A DNA stretch of 64,000 nt from Acidovorax sp. CCYZU-2555. GTDB lineage: Bacteria > Pseudomonadota > Gammaproteobacteria > Burkholderiales > Burkholderiaceae_C. Shown here one piece after another: positions 42,353-50,935 of this stretch (its first letter is position 1; every line of letters begins with the position of its first letter). The translations under genes and the position numbers were made by a program. A model generated the notes under the pieces. It ran no database searches. It was not told the origin of the DNA and was given only the letters and a program-made list of their open reading frames with translations. The stretch lies in contig NZ_JAHCDD010000005.1 of the NCBI RefSeq assembly GCF_018413525.1, positions 1-64,000 on the forward strand, given 5' to 3'.

Positions 42353-43498
42353 ATGCATCCTGCTGTTTTTGACCTTGCCCTGCCCTCTTCAGGGAATTCC
42401 GGTGCCGAAACGTCCGATGCGTTGCGTGTTGGGTCGGTGCATGCGGCCCTGCCCGCGACATTGCCTGGCCAGGGGCTCGATGCGCAGGCGCGCCAGGCCA
42501 TGCAGGCCTTGCTGCGCGAAGGCGAGTCGGCCAATACGCGCATGAGTTACCAGAGTGCGCTGCGCTACTGGGCGGCCTGGCATGCGTTGCGCTACGGCCG
42601 GCAGATCGTGCTGCCGCTGTCGGCCGACTGTGTGCTGCAGTTCGTCGTCGACCATGCGCAGCGCAGCACGCCGCAAGGCCTGATCTGCGAATTGCCTGCG
42701 GCCATGGACCAGGCGCTGATCGAGGCCGGCTACAAGACGCGGCCCGGCGCGCCCGCGCACAACACGCTGGTGCACCGCGTCTCGGTGCTGTCGAAAGCGC
42801 ATCAGGTGCGCGACCTGGCCAACCCCTGCCACGACCCGCGCGTGCGCGAGTTGCTGTCGCGCACGCGCAAGGCCTACGCCAAGCGCGGCGCGCTGCCGCA
42901 GAAAAAGGAAGCGTTGACGCGCGACCTGCTGACCCAATTGCTCGACACCTGCGACGACAGCCTGCGCGGGCGGCGCGACCGCGCGCTGCTGCTGTTCGCC
43001 TGGGCCAGCGGCGGGCGCCGGCGCTCCGAAGTCGCGGGCGCCGACATGCAGTACCTGCGGCTCCTGCCTTCGGGCGACTATCTCTATACGCTGGCCCATT
43101 CCAAGACCAACCAGGCGGGTGTCGATGCGCCAGAAAACCACAAGCCCGTGCTGGGCGCGGCGGCGGTGGCGCTCGCGGCCTGGCTGCAGGCCAGCGGCAT
43201 CGCAGAAGGCGCGATCTTCCGGCGCATACGCAAGGGCGGGCATCTGGCCGAGCCTTTGAGCCCGCCCGCGGTGCGCAATATCGTGCGCGAGCGCTGCGCG
43301 CTCGCCGGCATCGAAGGCGATTTCTCCGCGCACTCTCTGCGCTCGGGCTTTGTGACCGAAGCCGGGCGCCAGAACGTTCCCCTGTCAGACACCATGGCCA
43401 TGACCGGCCACCAGAGCGTGGCAACGGTGATGGGCTACTTCCGCGCCGAATCCGCGCTGGGCAACCAGGCGGCGCGCATGATGGAAGACAAGAAGTGA
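42353..43498 (+). CDS. Tyrosine site-specific recombinase
   Basis: A 381-aa integrase. The N-terminal core-binding domain is RMSYQSALRYWAAWHALRYG. The catalytic residues are intact: Arg in ASGGRRRSEVAG, Lys in LAHSKTNQAG, His and Arg in SAHSLRSGFVTEAG, His in TGHQSVA, and Tyr362 in MGYFRAE. GC content is host-like. No att repeats or cargo were found nearby, so the role may be chromosomal or the element may be eroded. It is divergent from the kfrA-like gene and precedes the ATPase. Confidence 0.9.
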   Translation: MHPAVFDLALPSSGNSGAETSDALRVGSVHAALPATLPGQGLDAQARQAMQALLREGESANTRMSYQSALRYWAAWHALRYGRQIVLPLSADCVLQFVVDHAQRSTPQGLICELPAAMDQALIEAGYKTRPGAPAHNTLVHRVSVLSKAHQVRDLANPCHDPRVRELLSRTRKAYAKRGALPQKKEALTRDLLTQLLDTCDDSLRGRRDRALLLFAWASGGRRRSEVAGADMQYLRLLPSGDYLYTLAHSKTNQAGVDAPENHKPVLGAAAVALAAWLQASGIAEGAIFRRIRKGGHLAEPLSPPAVRNIVRERCALAGIEGDFSAHSLRSGFVTEAGRQNVPLSDTMAMTGHQSVATVMGYFRAESALGNQAARMMEDKK

Positions 43499-43538
43499 TC
43501 CGGATGCCGTCGCCGGCGGCGCTGGTCAATTAGCGTGA

Positions 43539-43562
43539 ATTATTCAATAATGATAATTATCG
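43539..43562. promoter_or_regulatory. Two abutting palindromes before the ATPase gene
   Basis: ATTATT-C-AATAAT (43539-43551) is directly followed by GATAATTATC (43552-43561); the right end gives ATTATCG, shared in inverted form with the kfrA-recombinase intergenic region. Confidence 0.55.
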
Positions 43563-43582
43563 AAATTGGATAATTGGCAATA

Positions 43583-44752
43583 ATGAGCTACTTCCGTCGT
43601 CAAGACTTGGCCGAACAGATGGCCAGACAGCTGCTGCGTCCGGGCATCCTGGACCAGGGCCTGCGCTCGGGCCTGTTTCTGTCGGGCTCGCGGCGCACGG
43701 GCAAGACGACGTTCCTGCAGCAGGATCTGATGCCCGCGCTAGAAGCCCATGATGCGGTCGTCATCTATGTGGACCTGTGGTCCGACACCCATGCCGAGCC
43801 CGGCGCGCTGGTGCATGCGGCGATTCGCAATGCGCTGCAGGAGCTGCAGACGCCTGCCTCCAGCGTACTCGCGCGGCTGGCGCGCATCAAGGGGCTCGAT
43901 GTCGAGGCGCTGGGCGTAAAGTTCGGCTTCGAGCTTGCCGACCTGGGCACCAAGGCCGGCCCTCCCCTGGCCCAGGCGCTGATGGAAGTCGTCGACAAGG
44001 CCAGGACCCATGTAGTGCTGATCGTCGATGAAGTGCAGCAGGTGCTGGCCACCGAACAGGGCGCGCAGCTGATGCTCGCGCTCAAGGCCGCGCGCGATGC
44101 GATCAATCCCCGGCCCGACACGCCTGGGTACTTCCTGTTCATAGGCACGGGCTCGCACCGCGCCCAGGTGGCGAGCCTCACGCTGCAAGGCAAGCAGGCC
44201 TTTGCCGGCGCGACGTCGCTGAGCTACCCCACGCTGGGCGACGACTATGTCGAGTATCTGCTCGATGCCGTTCGGGCGGAAGGCGCGAAAGTGCCCAGTC
44301 TTGCGGTCGCGGTCGCGGCGTTCGATACGCTGGGCCACAGGCCCGAAGAACTGCTGCGCGCCTTGCGCATGGTCCAGCAGTATGTGCCGGAGCAGGTCGA
44401 CACGTTCTTTCCCGTGATCGCGCTGACGCTCAAGAGTGCGTCCGCGGATGTGGAGCTGCGCAAGATCGAAGACCTGGGAATGCTGGCCATGGCGGTCTTC
44501 GAGCGCGTGGTCGCTGCCGAGGAAGGCGTGCGCGGGCTGTTCTCCACCGAATCGGTGAGCGCGTACAGCGCCGCGGTCGGCCATGACGTCACGACCGACC
44601 AGGTCCAGCGCGTCGCCGACGAGCTGCGCAATGCCAACATCATCATGCGCAAGAGCCATGGCATGTATTGCGTGACCGACCCGTTCGTGCGCCGCGCCTG
44701 GCTGGCGCACAAGGCGCAGCCGGGCGCGGTGCGCCCTCCTGCCGCCAACTGA
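43583..44752 (+). CDS. P-loop ATPase (AAA/STAND-like)
   Basis: A 389-aa protein. Walker A is GSRRTGKTTFLQ, Walker B VVLIVDEVQQVL, with a possible sensor FLFIGTGSHRAQV. The C-terminal 130 residues look like a winged helix (VQRVADELRNANIIMRKSHGMYCVTDP). Layout resembles AAA/archaeal-type ATPases of unknown role. The start ATG at 43583 is preferred to TTG at 43574. It follows the recombinase and shares its promoter motif. Confidence 0.8.
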   Translation: MSYFRRQDLAEQMARQLLRPGILDQGLRSGLFLSGSRRTGKTTFLQQDLMPALEAHDAVVIYVDLWSDTHAEPGALVHAAIRNALQELQTPASSVLARLARIKGLDVEALGVKFGFELADLGTKAGPPLAQALMEVVDKARTHVVLIVDEVQQVLATEQGAQLMLALKAARDAINPRPDTPGYFLFIGTGSHRAQVASLTLQGKQAFAGATSLSYPTLGDDYVEYLLDAVRAEGAKVPSLAVAVAAFDTLGHRPEELLRALRMVQQYVPEQVDTFFPVIALTLKSASADVELRKIEDLGMLAMAVFERVVAAEEGVRGLFSTESVSAYSAAVGHDVTTDQVQRVADELRNANIIMRKSHGMYCVTDPFVRRAWLAHKAQPGAVRPPAAN

Positions 44753-44764
44753 GCGCGGCACGAC

Positions 44765-44786
44765 CCTGCTGAAAGCAGGTTCTTTT
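44765..44786 (+). terminator. Terminator of the ATPase gene
   Basis: CCTGCT-gaa-AGCAGG followed by TTCTTTT. Short stem, moderate U tract. Confidence 0.5.
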
Positions 44787-44801
44787 GCCAATTAGATTGC
44801 G

Positions 44802-44816
44802 TACAATTCAATTGTG
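44802..44816. promoter_or_regulatory. OhrR-type operator
   Basis: TACAATTCAATTGTG has the ACAATT/AATTGT halves typical for OhrR binding sites and lies directly upstream of ohrR. It overlaps the potential GTG start at 44814, which argues for the ATG at 44832. Confidence 0.75.
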
Positions 44817-44831
44817 AGCAACAATACACCC

Positions 44832-45305
44832 ATGCCCAGCGCCCTTCAACCTTCCAGCGATCAGTTCCCCAAGCTCGACAACCAGCTGTGCTTTGCGTTG
44901 TACTCCGCTTCGTTGGCGACGACCAAGCTTTACAAGCCGCTGCTCAAGCCCTGGGGCCTGACCTATCCGCAGTACCTGGTGATGCTTTCGCTCTGGGAAA
45001 AAGATGGCTGCATGGTGTCCGAACTGGGCGAGCAGCTGTTTCTCGATTCCGGCACGCTGACGCCGCTGCTCAAGCGCATGGAAAGCGCGGGCTGGCTGCA
45101 ACGCCAGCGCGACAGCGCCGATGAGCGCCGTGTGCGCATCGCCCTGACCGACGCCGGCCGCGATCTGCGCGAGAAGCTCGCGGGCATTCCCGAGTGCCTG
45201 CTGCAGCAAAGCCCGTGCACCCTTTCCGAGCTGCAGGCCTTGCGCCTGCAACTCCAGCAATGGCGCGACCATCTGGTCACGCTGATCCCTCCCGCTTCCA
45301 ATTGA
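44832..45305 (+). CDS. ohrR: OhrR organic-peroxide sensing MarR-family repressor
   Basis: A 157-aa MarR-type winged-helix protein. The peroxide-sensing Cys is in [14 protein letters not shown] (Cys20 from this start), and two further Cys are in [12 protein letters not shown] near residue 125, fitting a 2-Cys OhrR that forms an intersubunit disulfide. The HTH reads [29 protein letters not shown]. It is followed by ohr 29 bases downstream, its classical target. A GTG at 44814 could add six residues. Confidence 0.92.
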   Translation: MPSALQPSSDQFPKLDNQLCFALYSASLATTKLYKPLLKPWGLTYPQYLVMLSLWEKDGCMVSELGEQLFLDSGTLTPLLKRMESAGWLQRQRDSADERRVRIALTDAGRDLREKLAGIPECLLQQSPCTLSELQALRLQLQQWRDHLVTLIPPASN

Positions 45306-45334
45306 AGCGTATTCACTTTTCAGGAGTTCACCCC

Positions 45335-45751
45335 ATGGCATCGCTCGACAAAGTTCTCTACACCGCCCGCACCCACACCACCGGTGGCCGTGACGGCGCT
45401 TCCAGCAGTGACGACGGCCGCCTGGACATCAGCCTGTCTTCGCCCGGCGGCGCAGGCACGGGCACGAACCCCGAGCAGCTGTTTGGCGCAGGCTATTCGG
45501 CCTGCTTCATCGGCGCGCTCAAGGCCGTGGCCGCGCGTCAGAAAGTGACCCTGCCCCAGGATCTGGCCATCGACGCCGAAGTCGATCTGGGCCCCGTGGG
45601 CCAGGCTTTCGGCATCGCCGTGCGCCTGACCATCTCGCTGCCCGGCATGGACAAGGCCCAGGCGCAGGAACTGGTCGACACCGCCCATCAGGTCTGCCCT
45701 TACTCGAACGCCACGCGCGGCAATATCGACGTCACGCTGACCTTGGCATAA
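45335..45751 (+). CDS. ohr: Organic hydroperoxide resistance protein Ohr
   Basis: A 138-aa thiol peroxidase reducing organic hydroperoxides with lipoyl groups. Catalytic Cys57 is in [12 protein letters not shown] and the resolving Cys121 in [16 protein letters not shown] caggag precedes the ATG at 45335. Probably induced by organic peroxides through OhrR. Confidence 0.97.
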   Translation: MASLDKVLYTARTHTTGGRDGASSSDDGRLDISLSSPGGAGTGTNPEQLFGAGYSACFIGALKAVAARQKVTLPQDLAIDAEVDLGPVGQAFGIAVRLTISLPGMDKAQAQELVDTAHQVCPYSNATRGNIDVTLTLA

Positions 45752-45758
45752 AGCAGGT

Positions 45759-45781
45759 GGCAGGCGCTGCACGCGCCTGCC
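45759..45781. terminator. Hairpin between convergent ohr and bioB
   Basis: GGCAGGCGC-tgcac-GCGCCTGCC with 9-base perfect arms between two stop codons; T tract is poor, so it may be bidirectional or factor-dependent. Confidence 0.5.
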
Positions 45782-45794
45782 CTGCGGTTTCGAC

Positions 45795-46826
45795 TCAGAC
45801 TGGGCTGCGGCGAACCCGCATGCCCAGTTTTTGCAGCAGCTGGTTGTCGGCGTCGACCTCGGGGTTGCCGGTCACCAGCAGCTTGTCGCCATAGAAGATC
45901 GAGTTCGCGCCGGCCAGGAAGCACAGCGCCTGCACGGCCTCCCCCATTTGCTGGCGCCCCGCCGACATGCGCACCCTGGCCTTGGGCATGGTGATGCGGC
46001 AGGCCGCGATCACGCGCACGAAATCCAGCGGGTCCACGGGCGGGCTGTCGGCCAGCGGCGTTCCGGGAACGGCGACCAGGCTGTTGATCGGCACCGACTC
46101 GGGATAGGGATCGAGGTTCGCCAATTGGGCAATCAGCCCGGCGCGGTGTACCGGCGCTTCGCCCATGCCCACGATGCCGCCGCAGCAGACGCTGATGCCG
46201 GCCGAGCGCACGGCGCTCAAGGTATCGAGCCTGTCCTGGTAGCTGCGCGTGCTCACCACGTCGGTGTAGTACTCGGGCGCGGTGTCGAGGTTGTGGTTGT
46301 AGTAGTCGAGGCCGGCTTCCTTCAGCGCCGTGGCCTGGTGGCTTTGCAGCATGCCCAGCGTGGCACAGGTCTGCATTCCCAGGCCTTTGACGGTTTCAAT
46401 CAGTACCGCCATTTTTTCGATATCGCGGTCCTTGGGCGCGCGCCAGGCGGCGCCCATGCAAAAGCGCGTCGCTCCCGCATCCTTGGCGGCCTGGGCCGCG
46501 GCGCGCACTTCATCGACGCCCATGAGCTTTTGCGCGCTGACGCCGGTGTCGAACTCCGCGGCCTGGGGGCAATAGCCGCAGTTCTCGGGGCAGCCGCCGG
46601 TCTTGACCGACAGCAGCGTCGCCAGCTCCATGTCGCCTTCGGGCCAGTGTTCGCGGTGAACGGTTTGCGCGCGGTGCAGCAGGTCGAGAAAAGGCAGGTC
46701 CAGCAATTGCTGCACGGCTTCTTCGCTCCATTCGCCCACTTCAGCCCGCGGAGCGGCCATGGTGGAAACCGGTGGGTGGAAATTCAGCGTGTGCGCTGCG
46801 GGTGCAGACGGGTTCAAAACAGGCAT
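45795..46826 (-). CDS. bioB: Biotin synthase
   Basis: A 343-aa radical-SAM enzyme inserting sulfur into dethiobiotin. The 4Fe-4S motif is [10 protein letters not shown]; conserved residues for the 2Fe-2S site are in [23 protein letters not shown] and [13 protein letters not shown]. The ATG at 46826 has AGGAG eight bases upstream. The N terminus before EVGEWS is longer than in E. coli by about 25 residues. Other bio genes are not nearby. Confidence 0.97.
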   Translation of the reverse strand: MPVLNPSAPAAHTLNFHPPVSTMAAPRAEVGEWSEEAVQQLLDLPFLDLLHRAQTVHREHWPEGDMELATLLSVKTGGCPENCGYCPQAAEFDTGVSAQKLMGVDEVRAAAQAAKDAGATRFCMGAAWRAPKDRDIEKMAVLIETVKGLGMQTCATLGMLQSHQATALKEAGLDYYNHNLDTAPEYYTDVVSTRSYQDRLDTLSAVRSAGISVCCGGIVGMGEAPVHRAGLIAQLANLDPYPESVPINSLVAVPGTPLADSPPVDPLDFVRVIAACRITMPKARVRMSAGRQQMGEAVQALCFLAGANSIFYGDKLLVTGNPEVDADNQLLQKLGMRVRRSPV

Positions 46827-47187
46827 GGAAATGACTCCTGGATCAGGCTGCTGGCGACGGCTGGCAGTCCATGGCAGCGATTGTGGGAGCCGAATTCCCT
46901 TGCGCTGCGCCTCATGCCCCAAAATAAATGGGCTAAAAATGATGCCTGCAAATGCAGGCAAATTCAGCTATTTTTAAGAGGAGATGCGTGAAATTGAATG
47001 TGTGTTGGTGACTGTGTTGGCTGTCGCTGTGATGCTGCGCGCAACGCACGCCAACTGCGGCCAAAAACGCCAGGACCATTCCGGCGTTTGCCCACGGCCC
47101 GTGTCATCGGCGCGCGCTATGCTGTCAGTTCACGCCACGGCGCCCCGGTTTGCGCGGGCATTCACCGGTTTTCATGGTCTGTCCCTG
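46827..47187. other. Intergenic region between bioB and the chromate transporter
   Basis: No supported gene; the chrA frame is open to 46984 but the sequence is not protein-like there. It contains the hairpin TGCCTGC-aaat-GCAGGCA (46943-46960) in an AT-rich stretch, probably part of the bioB promoter or a regulatory site. Confidence 0.5.
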
Positions 47188-48405
47188 ATGTCTTCCCCGC
47201 CACCCTTGCCCGAAGCACCCGCACACCGCGCCACGGCAGGCCATGCCGTCGAAGTCTTTTTCGTGTTTCTGAAGCTGGGGCTCACGGCTTTCGGCGGGCC
47301 GGTCGCGCATCTGGCCTACTTTCGCGCCGAATTCGTCGAGCGGCGGCGCTGGATCGATGACGGCGGCTATGCCGATCTGGTCGCGCTGTGCCAGTTCCTG
47401 CCGGGCCCGGCGAGCAGCCAGGTCGGCTTTGCGCTGGGCCTGGGGCGTGCGGGCTGGCCGGGCGCACTGGCCGCCTGGCTGGGTTTCACGCTGCCGTCGG
47501 CGCTGGCGCTGATCCTGTTTGCTTTCGGCATACAGCAGTGGGCCTGGCTGGCGACATCGGGCGCCGTGCATGGACTGAAGCTGGCCGCGGTCGCCGTGGT
47601 CGCGCATGCGGTCTGGGGCATGGCACGTTCGCTCTGCCCCGACCGACCCCGGGCCGCATTGGCGATTGCGGCCGCGCTGCTCGCGCTGGCGATTCCTTCG
47701 GCACTGGGACAGGTGGTTGCCATCGCCGGCGCGGGCTTGGTCGGCTGGTGGTGGATACGGCCCACGGCACTGCCCGCTTCCATGCCGCGCAATCCTGGCT
47801 TGGGCAAGAAGACGGCCGCAGTTCTGCTGCTGGTGTTCGGCCTGCTGTTGCTGCTGTCCATGGCCGTGGCTGCCGGCCCTTCGCTGGGCGCGCAGTTCGC
47901 CGCGTTCTACCAGGCCGGAGCGCTGGTGTTCGGCGGCGGCCATGTGGTGCTGGCGCTGCTGCAGGCCGCCGTGGTGCCGCCGGGCTGGATCACGAACGAC
48001 GCTTTCATCGCCGGCTACGGCCTGGCCCAGGCCGTGCCCGGGCCGCTGTTCACTTTTGCGGCCTATCTCGGGGCCTTGATGCCCGCGCCCATGGGCGGCT
48101 GGACGGGCGGGCTGTTATTGCTCGCCGCCGTGTTCCTGCCCGGACTGCTGCTGGTCGCGGGTGCATTGCCTTTCTGGGAGTCGCTGCGCCAGCGGCGCAA
48201 GGTGCAGCGCGCCATGGCCGGAGCAAACGCGGCCGTGGTGGGCCTGTTGCTCGCCGCGCTCTACGATCCGCTGTGGACCAGCGCCATTCATACCCGTTTG
48301 GATTTCGGCATTGCGCTGGCGGCATTCGGCCTGCTGGCCTGGGGCCGCCAGTCGCCGCTGCGCGTCGTGGCGTTGTCGGCCTTCGCGGCCTTGCTGCTGG
48401 TCTGA
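47188..48405 (+). CDS. chrA: Chromate transporter ChrA family protein
   Basis: A 405-aa inner-membrane protein with two homologous CHR halves. Half one contains LKLGLTAFGGPVAHLAYFRAEFVERRRWID and FLPGPASSQVGF; half two contains AGALVFGGGHVVLALLQ and GLAQAVPGPLFTFAAYLG. This is the duplicated, long-chain type that exports chromate. The ATG at 47188 fits the family start. No chrB is next to it. It might transport another oxyanion. Confidence 0.93.
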   Translation: MSSPPPLPEAPAHRATAGHAVEVFFVFLKLGLTAFGGPVAHLAYFRAEFVERRRWIDDGGYADLVALCQFLPGPASSQVGFALGLGRAGWPGALAAWLGFTLPSALALILFAFGIQQWAWLATSGAVHGLKLAAVAVVAHAVWGMARSLCPDRPRAALAIAAALLALAIPSALGQVVAIAGAGLVGWWWIRPTALPASMPRNPGLGKKTAAVLLLVFGLLLLLSMAVAAGPSLGAQFAAFYQAGALVFGGGHVVLALLQAAVVPPGWITNDAFIAGYGLAQAVPGPLFTFAAYLGALMPAPMGGWTGGLLLLAAVFLPGLLLVAGALPFWESLRQRRKVQRAMAGANAAVVGLLLAALYDPLWTSAIHTRLDFGIALAAFGLLAWGRQSPLRVVALSAFAALLLV

Positions 48406-48409
48406 GGGC

Positions 48410-48880
48410 TCAGCCCAGGGCCGCGATCACGTCCGCGGGTGCCTGCACCAGCTCGATCAGCACGCCTTCGCCCGCGATGGGAAATTCGTCATTGCTCTTG
48501 GGGTGCAGAAAGCAGATGTCGTAGCCCGCGGCGCCGGCGCGAATGCCGCCGGGCGCGAAGCGCACGCCCTGGGCAGTGAGCCATTCGACCGCCAGCGGCA
48601 GGTTGTCGATCCACAGGCCGATATGGTTGAGCGGCGTGGTGTGGACCGCGGGCTTCTTGTCCAGATCGAGCGGCTGCATGATGTCGACTTCGACTTTCAT
48701 CGCGCCGCGGCCCATCGACAGGATGTCTTCGTCCACGTTCTCGCGCTCGCTCTGGAAGGTGCCGGTCTGCTCCAGCCCCAGCATGTCGACCCAGAGTTTC
48801 TTCATGCGGTTCTTGTCGGTACCGCCTATGGCCACCTGTTGAATGCCCAAGACCTTGAATGGGCGCTGCGCTGCAGTCAT
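48410..48880 (-). CDS. VOC protein, methylmalonyl-CoA epimerase-like
   Basis: A 156-aa VOC protein with ligands in QQVAIGG (Gln), [10 protein letters not shown] (Glu), [10 protein letters not shown] (His) and VLIELVQAP (Glu), and FLHPKS before the last strand. The HPKS...LIELVQ end is close to methylmalonyl-CoA epimerases, and the genome region has the propionyl-CoA carboxylase/mutase operon 7 kb away; this suggests the missing epimerase step. Other lyase roles are possible. RBS aaggag precedes the ATG at 48880. Confidence 0.7.
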   Translation of the reverse strand: MTAAQRPFKVLGIQQVAIGGTDKNRMKKLWVDMLGLEQTGTFQSERENVDEDILSMGRGAMKVEVDIMQPLDLDKKPAVHTTPLNHIGLWIDNLPLAVEWLTAQGVRFAPGGIRAGAAGYDICFLHPKSNDEFPIAGEGVLIELVQAPADVIAALG

Positions 48881-48971
48881 GTTGCTCCTTGTATTGTTCT
48901 GAACGGTGCCCGGTGCGGGCGCCTTCGCCATTTTCGGAGAAATGCCGGCCCTTGGCCTGGCGCGCGCCCAG

Positions 48972-48996
48972 AAAAAAACCGCCGGGGCCGGCGGTT
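48972..48996 (-). terminator. Terminator after the enoyl-CoA hydratase gene
   Basis: AACCGCCGG-gg-CCGGCGGTT followed, on the minus strand, by TTTTTTT. Separates the hydratase operon from the VOC gene. Confidence 0.9.
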
Positions 48997-49015
48997 CGGG
49001 TGAGAACGCCGAAGG

Positions 49016-49768
49016 TCAGCGTTTGAGAAAGCCGGCCACGCCCTGGCGAAAGGCGTCGCTGCCGTAGACCGCGTGCACCAGGTCATCGTCTTCGAGGCTT
49101 TGCTCGATGACGATGCGCCGAATGCTTTCCTTGACCGCGGCCTGGGTCACGCCCGACAGCGGCATCAGCCGTTCGGCCAGCGCGTGCGCGCGGGCGCTCA
49201 GCTGATCGGCCGCGCAGGCTTCGTACACAAAGCCGCAGGCCAGCGCTTCGGCGGCGTCGATGTACTCGGCCAGCAGCAGCATTCTCTTGACGCGCGGCAC
49301 GCCCAGGGCCGCCTGCAGCCGCGCGATGTTGCGCGACGACAAGGTGTTGGACAGCGTCTTGGCAATCGGCGCGCCAAAGCGCGCGCCTTCGGTGCAGACG
49401 CGGAAGTCGCAGGCCGTGGCCAGGGCCAGGCCGCCGCCCACGGCCCAGCCGTCGATCACGGCGATGGTCGGCACGGCGATGCGCTCCACGCGGTCGATCA
49501 CGTTCTCGACAAAGGCCTCGTAGGCAATGCCCTGCTCGCCGCGCTGGAAGTCGGCGAAATGCGCGATGTCCGTGCCCGAGATGAAGGACTTGCCGCCCGC
49601 GCCGCGAAACAGAATGGCGCGCACCTGGGGGTTGCGCGCGCAGTCGGCGATGCGTTCGAGCAGCGACTCGTACATCGCCTGCGTCATGGCGTTGTGGCGT
49701 TCGGGGCGGTTGATGGTGATTTCCGCCGCGCCCGAAGGCTGGATGCTGAGTTGGACCAGTTCGCTCAT
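49016..49768 (-). CDS. Enoyl-CoA hydratase/isomerase family protein
   Basis: A 250-aa crotonase-fold protein: ITINRPERHNAMT at the N terminus, the oxyanion-hole segments VRAILFRGAGGKSFISGTDIAHF and DGWAVGGGLALATACDFRVC, and the EALACGFVYE segment. It overlaps the CoA-transferase stop (49765-49768). With the CoA-transferase and Bug protein it should belong to a catabolic pathway for an imported carboxylic acid. Confidence 0.92.
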   Translation of the reverse strand: MSELVQLSIQPSGAAEITINRPERHNAMTQAMYESLLERIADCARNPQVRAILFRGAGGKSFISGTDIAHFADFQRGEQGIAYEAFVENVIDRVERIAVPTIAVIDGWAVGGGLALATACDFRVCTEGARFGAPIAKTLSNTLSSRNIARLQAALGVPRVKRMLLLAEYIDAAEALACGFVYEACAADQLSARAHALAERLMPLSGVTQAAVKESIRRIVIEQSLEDDDLVHAVYGSDAFRQGVAGFLKR

Positions 49769-50934
49769 GCGGAGAGTGCGTAGATTTCGGCCATGATTTC
49801 CTCATTGTGCTCGCCCAGCAGCGGCGGATGGCGGCGCACCTGCTGCGGCGTGCCCAGCATCTTGACAGGAAAACCGATGTTCTTGACCTTGCCTTCGATC
49901 GGGTGGTCGATCTCCATGCACATCTTGCGGTGCGTGCCGTGCTCGCCTTCAAACGCTTGCGGATAGGTCAGCAGCGGGCCGGCCGGAATGCCGGCTTCGA
50001 GCATGGTGTCCACCCAGTCTTCGCTGTCGCGCTGGGCAAAGCTCTTTTCTAGTTCCTCGATCAGCGCTTCGCGGTGCTTGAGACGCAGCGCGACGGTGGC
50101 GTAATCCGCGTGCTCGACCAGGTCGGGGCGTTCGAGCAACGCGCACAGCTTGGCCCAGAGCTTCTGGTTGGTCGCGCCCATGACGAAGTAACCGTCGCGC
50201 GCCTTCACGGCCTGGTAAGGCGCGCTCATCTTGTTGCTGGTGCCCAGCGGCGATGGCGGCACGCCCGTGCCCCAGTAGTCGGACATGTCCCAGATGGAGA
50301 ACGCCATTGCCGAGTCGAACAGCGAGGCGTCGATATGCTGGCCCTGGCCCGACTTCTGCGCGCCTATGTAGGCGGCCAGCAGCCCATAGGTGGCGAACAG
50401 CGCGCAGCCTATGTCGGCCACGGGCACGCCGGCCTTGACCGGTTTTTCGCCCTTGTAGCCCGTGACGCTCATCACGCCCGACATGGCCTGGGCCATCAGG
50501 TCGAAACCCGGGCGCGTGGCCCACGGGCCGCTCTGGCCGAAGCCCGAAATGCTCACGTAGACGATCTTGGGATTGATCTTGCGAATCGTCTCGTAGTCGA
50601 TCTTCATGCGCTGCACGGCGCCGGGGCGGTAGTTCTCGACGATCACGTCGGCGGTCTCGGCGAGCTTGTAGAAGAACTCGCGGCCTGCGTCGCTCTTGAG
50701 GTCCAGCGTCAGCGAACGCTTGTTGCGGTTCATGTTGAGAAAGCCCATGCTGTCGGGCCCCTTCATCTTGAAGCCCATGGCGCCGCGCGTCTGGTCGCCG
50801 GTCGGCGGCTCGACCTTGATCACGTCGGCGCCGAGATCCGCGAGCAGCATGCAGGCGAACGGGCCGGCCATGACCTGGCTCACGTCGAGAACACGAATGC
50901 CTTGCAGCGGCAATTGGGGGGTGGTCTGGGTCAT
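49765..50934 (-). CDS. Class III (CaiB/BaiF) CoA-transferase
   Basis: A 389-aa family III CoA-transferase. Motifs: GIRVLDVSQVMAGPFACMLLADLGADVIKVEPP, the NKRSLTLDLKSDAGREF segment, and the catalytic Asp in GVPVADIGCALFATYG. It activates an acid by transferring CoA from a donor such as succinyl-CoA or acetyl-CoA. Coupled to the hydratase downstream (ATGA) and one base after the Bug gene. Confidence 0.93.
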   Translation of the reverse strand: MTQTTPQLPLQGIRVLDVSQVMAGPFACMLLADLGADVIKVEPPTGDQTRGAMGFKMKGPDSMGFLNMNRNKRSLTLDLKSDAGREFFYKLAETADVIVENYRPGAVQRMKIDYETIRKINPKIVYVSISGFGQSGPWATRPGFDLMAQAMSGVMSVTGYKGEKPVKAGVPVADIGCALFATYGLLAAYIGAQKSGQGQHIDASLFDSAMAFSIWDMSDYWGTGVPPSPLGTSNKMSAPYQAVKARDGYFVMGATNQKLWAKLCALLERPDLVEHADYATVALRLKHREALIEELEKSFAQRDSEDWVDTMLEAGIPAGPLLTYPQAFEGEHGTHRKMCMEIDHPIEGKVKNIGFPVKMLGTPQQVRRHPPLLGEHNEEIMAEIYALSA

Positions 50935-50935
50935 T

